Assembly: GCA_002050435.1 (NCBI GenBank)
Contig: MWYV01000027.1
Location: 1 to 32,947 of the forward strand
DNA length: 32,947 nt
DNA from: Chitinophagales bacterium 33-2
Lineage (GTDB): Bacteria; Bacteroidota; Bacteroidia; Chitinophagales; Chitinophagaceae
Reading direction: 5' to 3'
Shown: piece by piece, positions 32,786 to 32,947 of the stretch
Position numbering within the stretch: the first letter of the stretch is position 1
How the letters are laid out: each line of letters begins with the position of its first letter
The notes under the pieces: model-generated
Databases searched by the model: none
What the model saw: the letters and a program-made list of their open reading frames with translations, nothing else
Told to the model about the DNA's origin: nothing
Translations under genes and position numbers: made by a program

Positions 32786-32947
32786 TCAACATAGTTCTGC
32801 TTTTACATCCCATTTTGTAATCTTCCCTTCTTCATCTATAATTATAATTGCATCTAATGAAGCATTGAATACTGTTTGCAATTCCTCCCTGCTTTCAAGC
32901 AAATCAATTTCTGCTATTTTTCGCCCTGTTATATCCTGACATGTACC
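32786..32947 (-). pseudogene. PAS-domain signalling protein, broken 3' end (partial at window edge)
   Basis: Read on the minus strand from the window edge, the frame is open for 53 codons: CQDITGRKIAEIDLLESREELQ, then TVFNASLDAIIIIDEEGKITKWD, then a TGA at 32786-32788. The first part is the end of a PAC motif of one PAS domain and the second is the start of the next PAS domain (N-A-S-L-D-A, D-E-E-G-K-I). A normal PAS domain would continue for about 90 more residues, usually N-x-A-x-x-x-F-G-Y. The stop after KAELC cuts it. The protein is therefore probably a truncated PAS sensor, perhaps once a histidine kinase. The 5' part lies outside the window. Confidence 0.65.

Overview
The window looks like a chromosomal segment of a Bacteroidota species, probably family Chitinophagaceae. 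The evidence is a type IX secretion C-terminal sorting domain on a secreted esterase, lipoproteins with a C-N/C-S/C-A start, promoters of the TAnnTTTG type, a short-form AMP nucleosidase, and AT-rich leaders without clear Shine-Dalgarno sequences. No rRNA, tRNA, CRISPR array or complete insertion sequence was seen. The family assignment is inference.

Layout. Bases 1-1830 hold the 3' end of a beta-helix protein facing a truncated di-heme cytochrome c peroxidase. Bases 1830-7980 are a plus-strand run of small accessory enzymes: a frameshifted RibD/DHFR-like reductase, a DUF1579 protein, a membrane protein, two coupled VOC/PhnB proteins, two GNAT acetyltransferases, a Gmad2 lipoprotein, a four-helix membrane protein and a barrel remnant. 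A DEAD-box helicase, a lipoprotein and a secreted caspase-like protease follow on the minus strand. A GlxA-type AraC regulator then lies back-to-back with an SRPBCC gene that has a stop at codon 9. Bases 14391-17353 form a TetR / SulP transporter / beta-carbonic anhydrase module with a perfect palindrome in the divergent promoter. Next come a histone-H1-like SWIB protein, the secreted esterase, a lone HsdR_N nuclease domain, AMP nucleosidase, a lipoprotein-like protein coupled to a double ABC ATPase, and a 1241-residue TraB/GumN protein. The right part carries queA behind a structured leader, lysC between two islands of intergenic repeats, an Ldh-family oxidoreductase, an AT-rich GT39-like membrane glycosyltransferase between 13-bp direct repeats, and the tail of a broken PAS-domain protein.

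The most interesting signal is a shared promoter architecture at three separate places: before the reductase (1946-2014), before the VOC pair (3775-3843) and between the AraC regulator and the SRPBCC gene (13802-13870). Each has a TTGTCGCAA-type site, a second related site exactly 22 bp downstream, and a TAnnTTTG-like box exactly 39 bp after the second site starts. This predicts a local regulon of small enzymes under the GlxA-like regulator, in which two of the three lead genes are now broken.

Other items to check are the queA leader as a possible unclassified cis-regulatory RNA, the cassette-like flanks of the glycosyltransferase, the MITE-like repeats around lysC, and five decayed genes in 33 kb.
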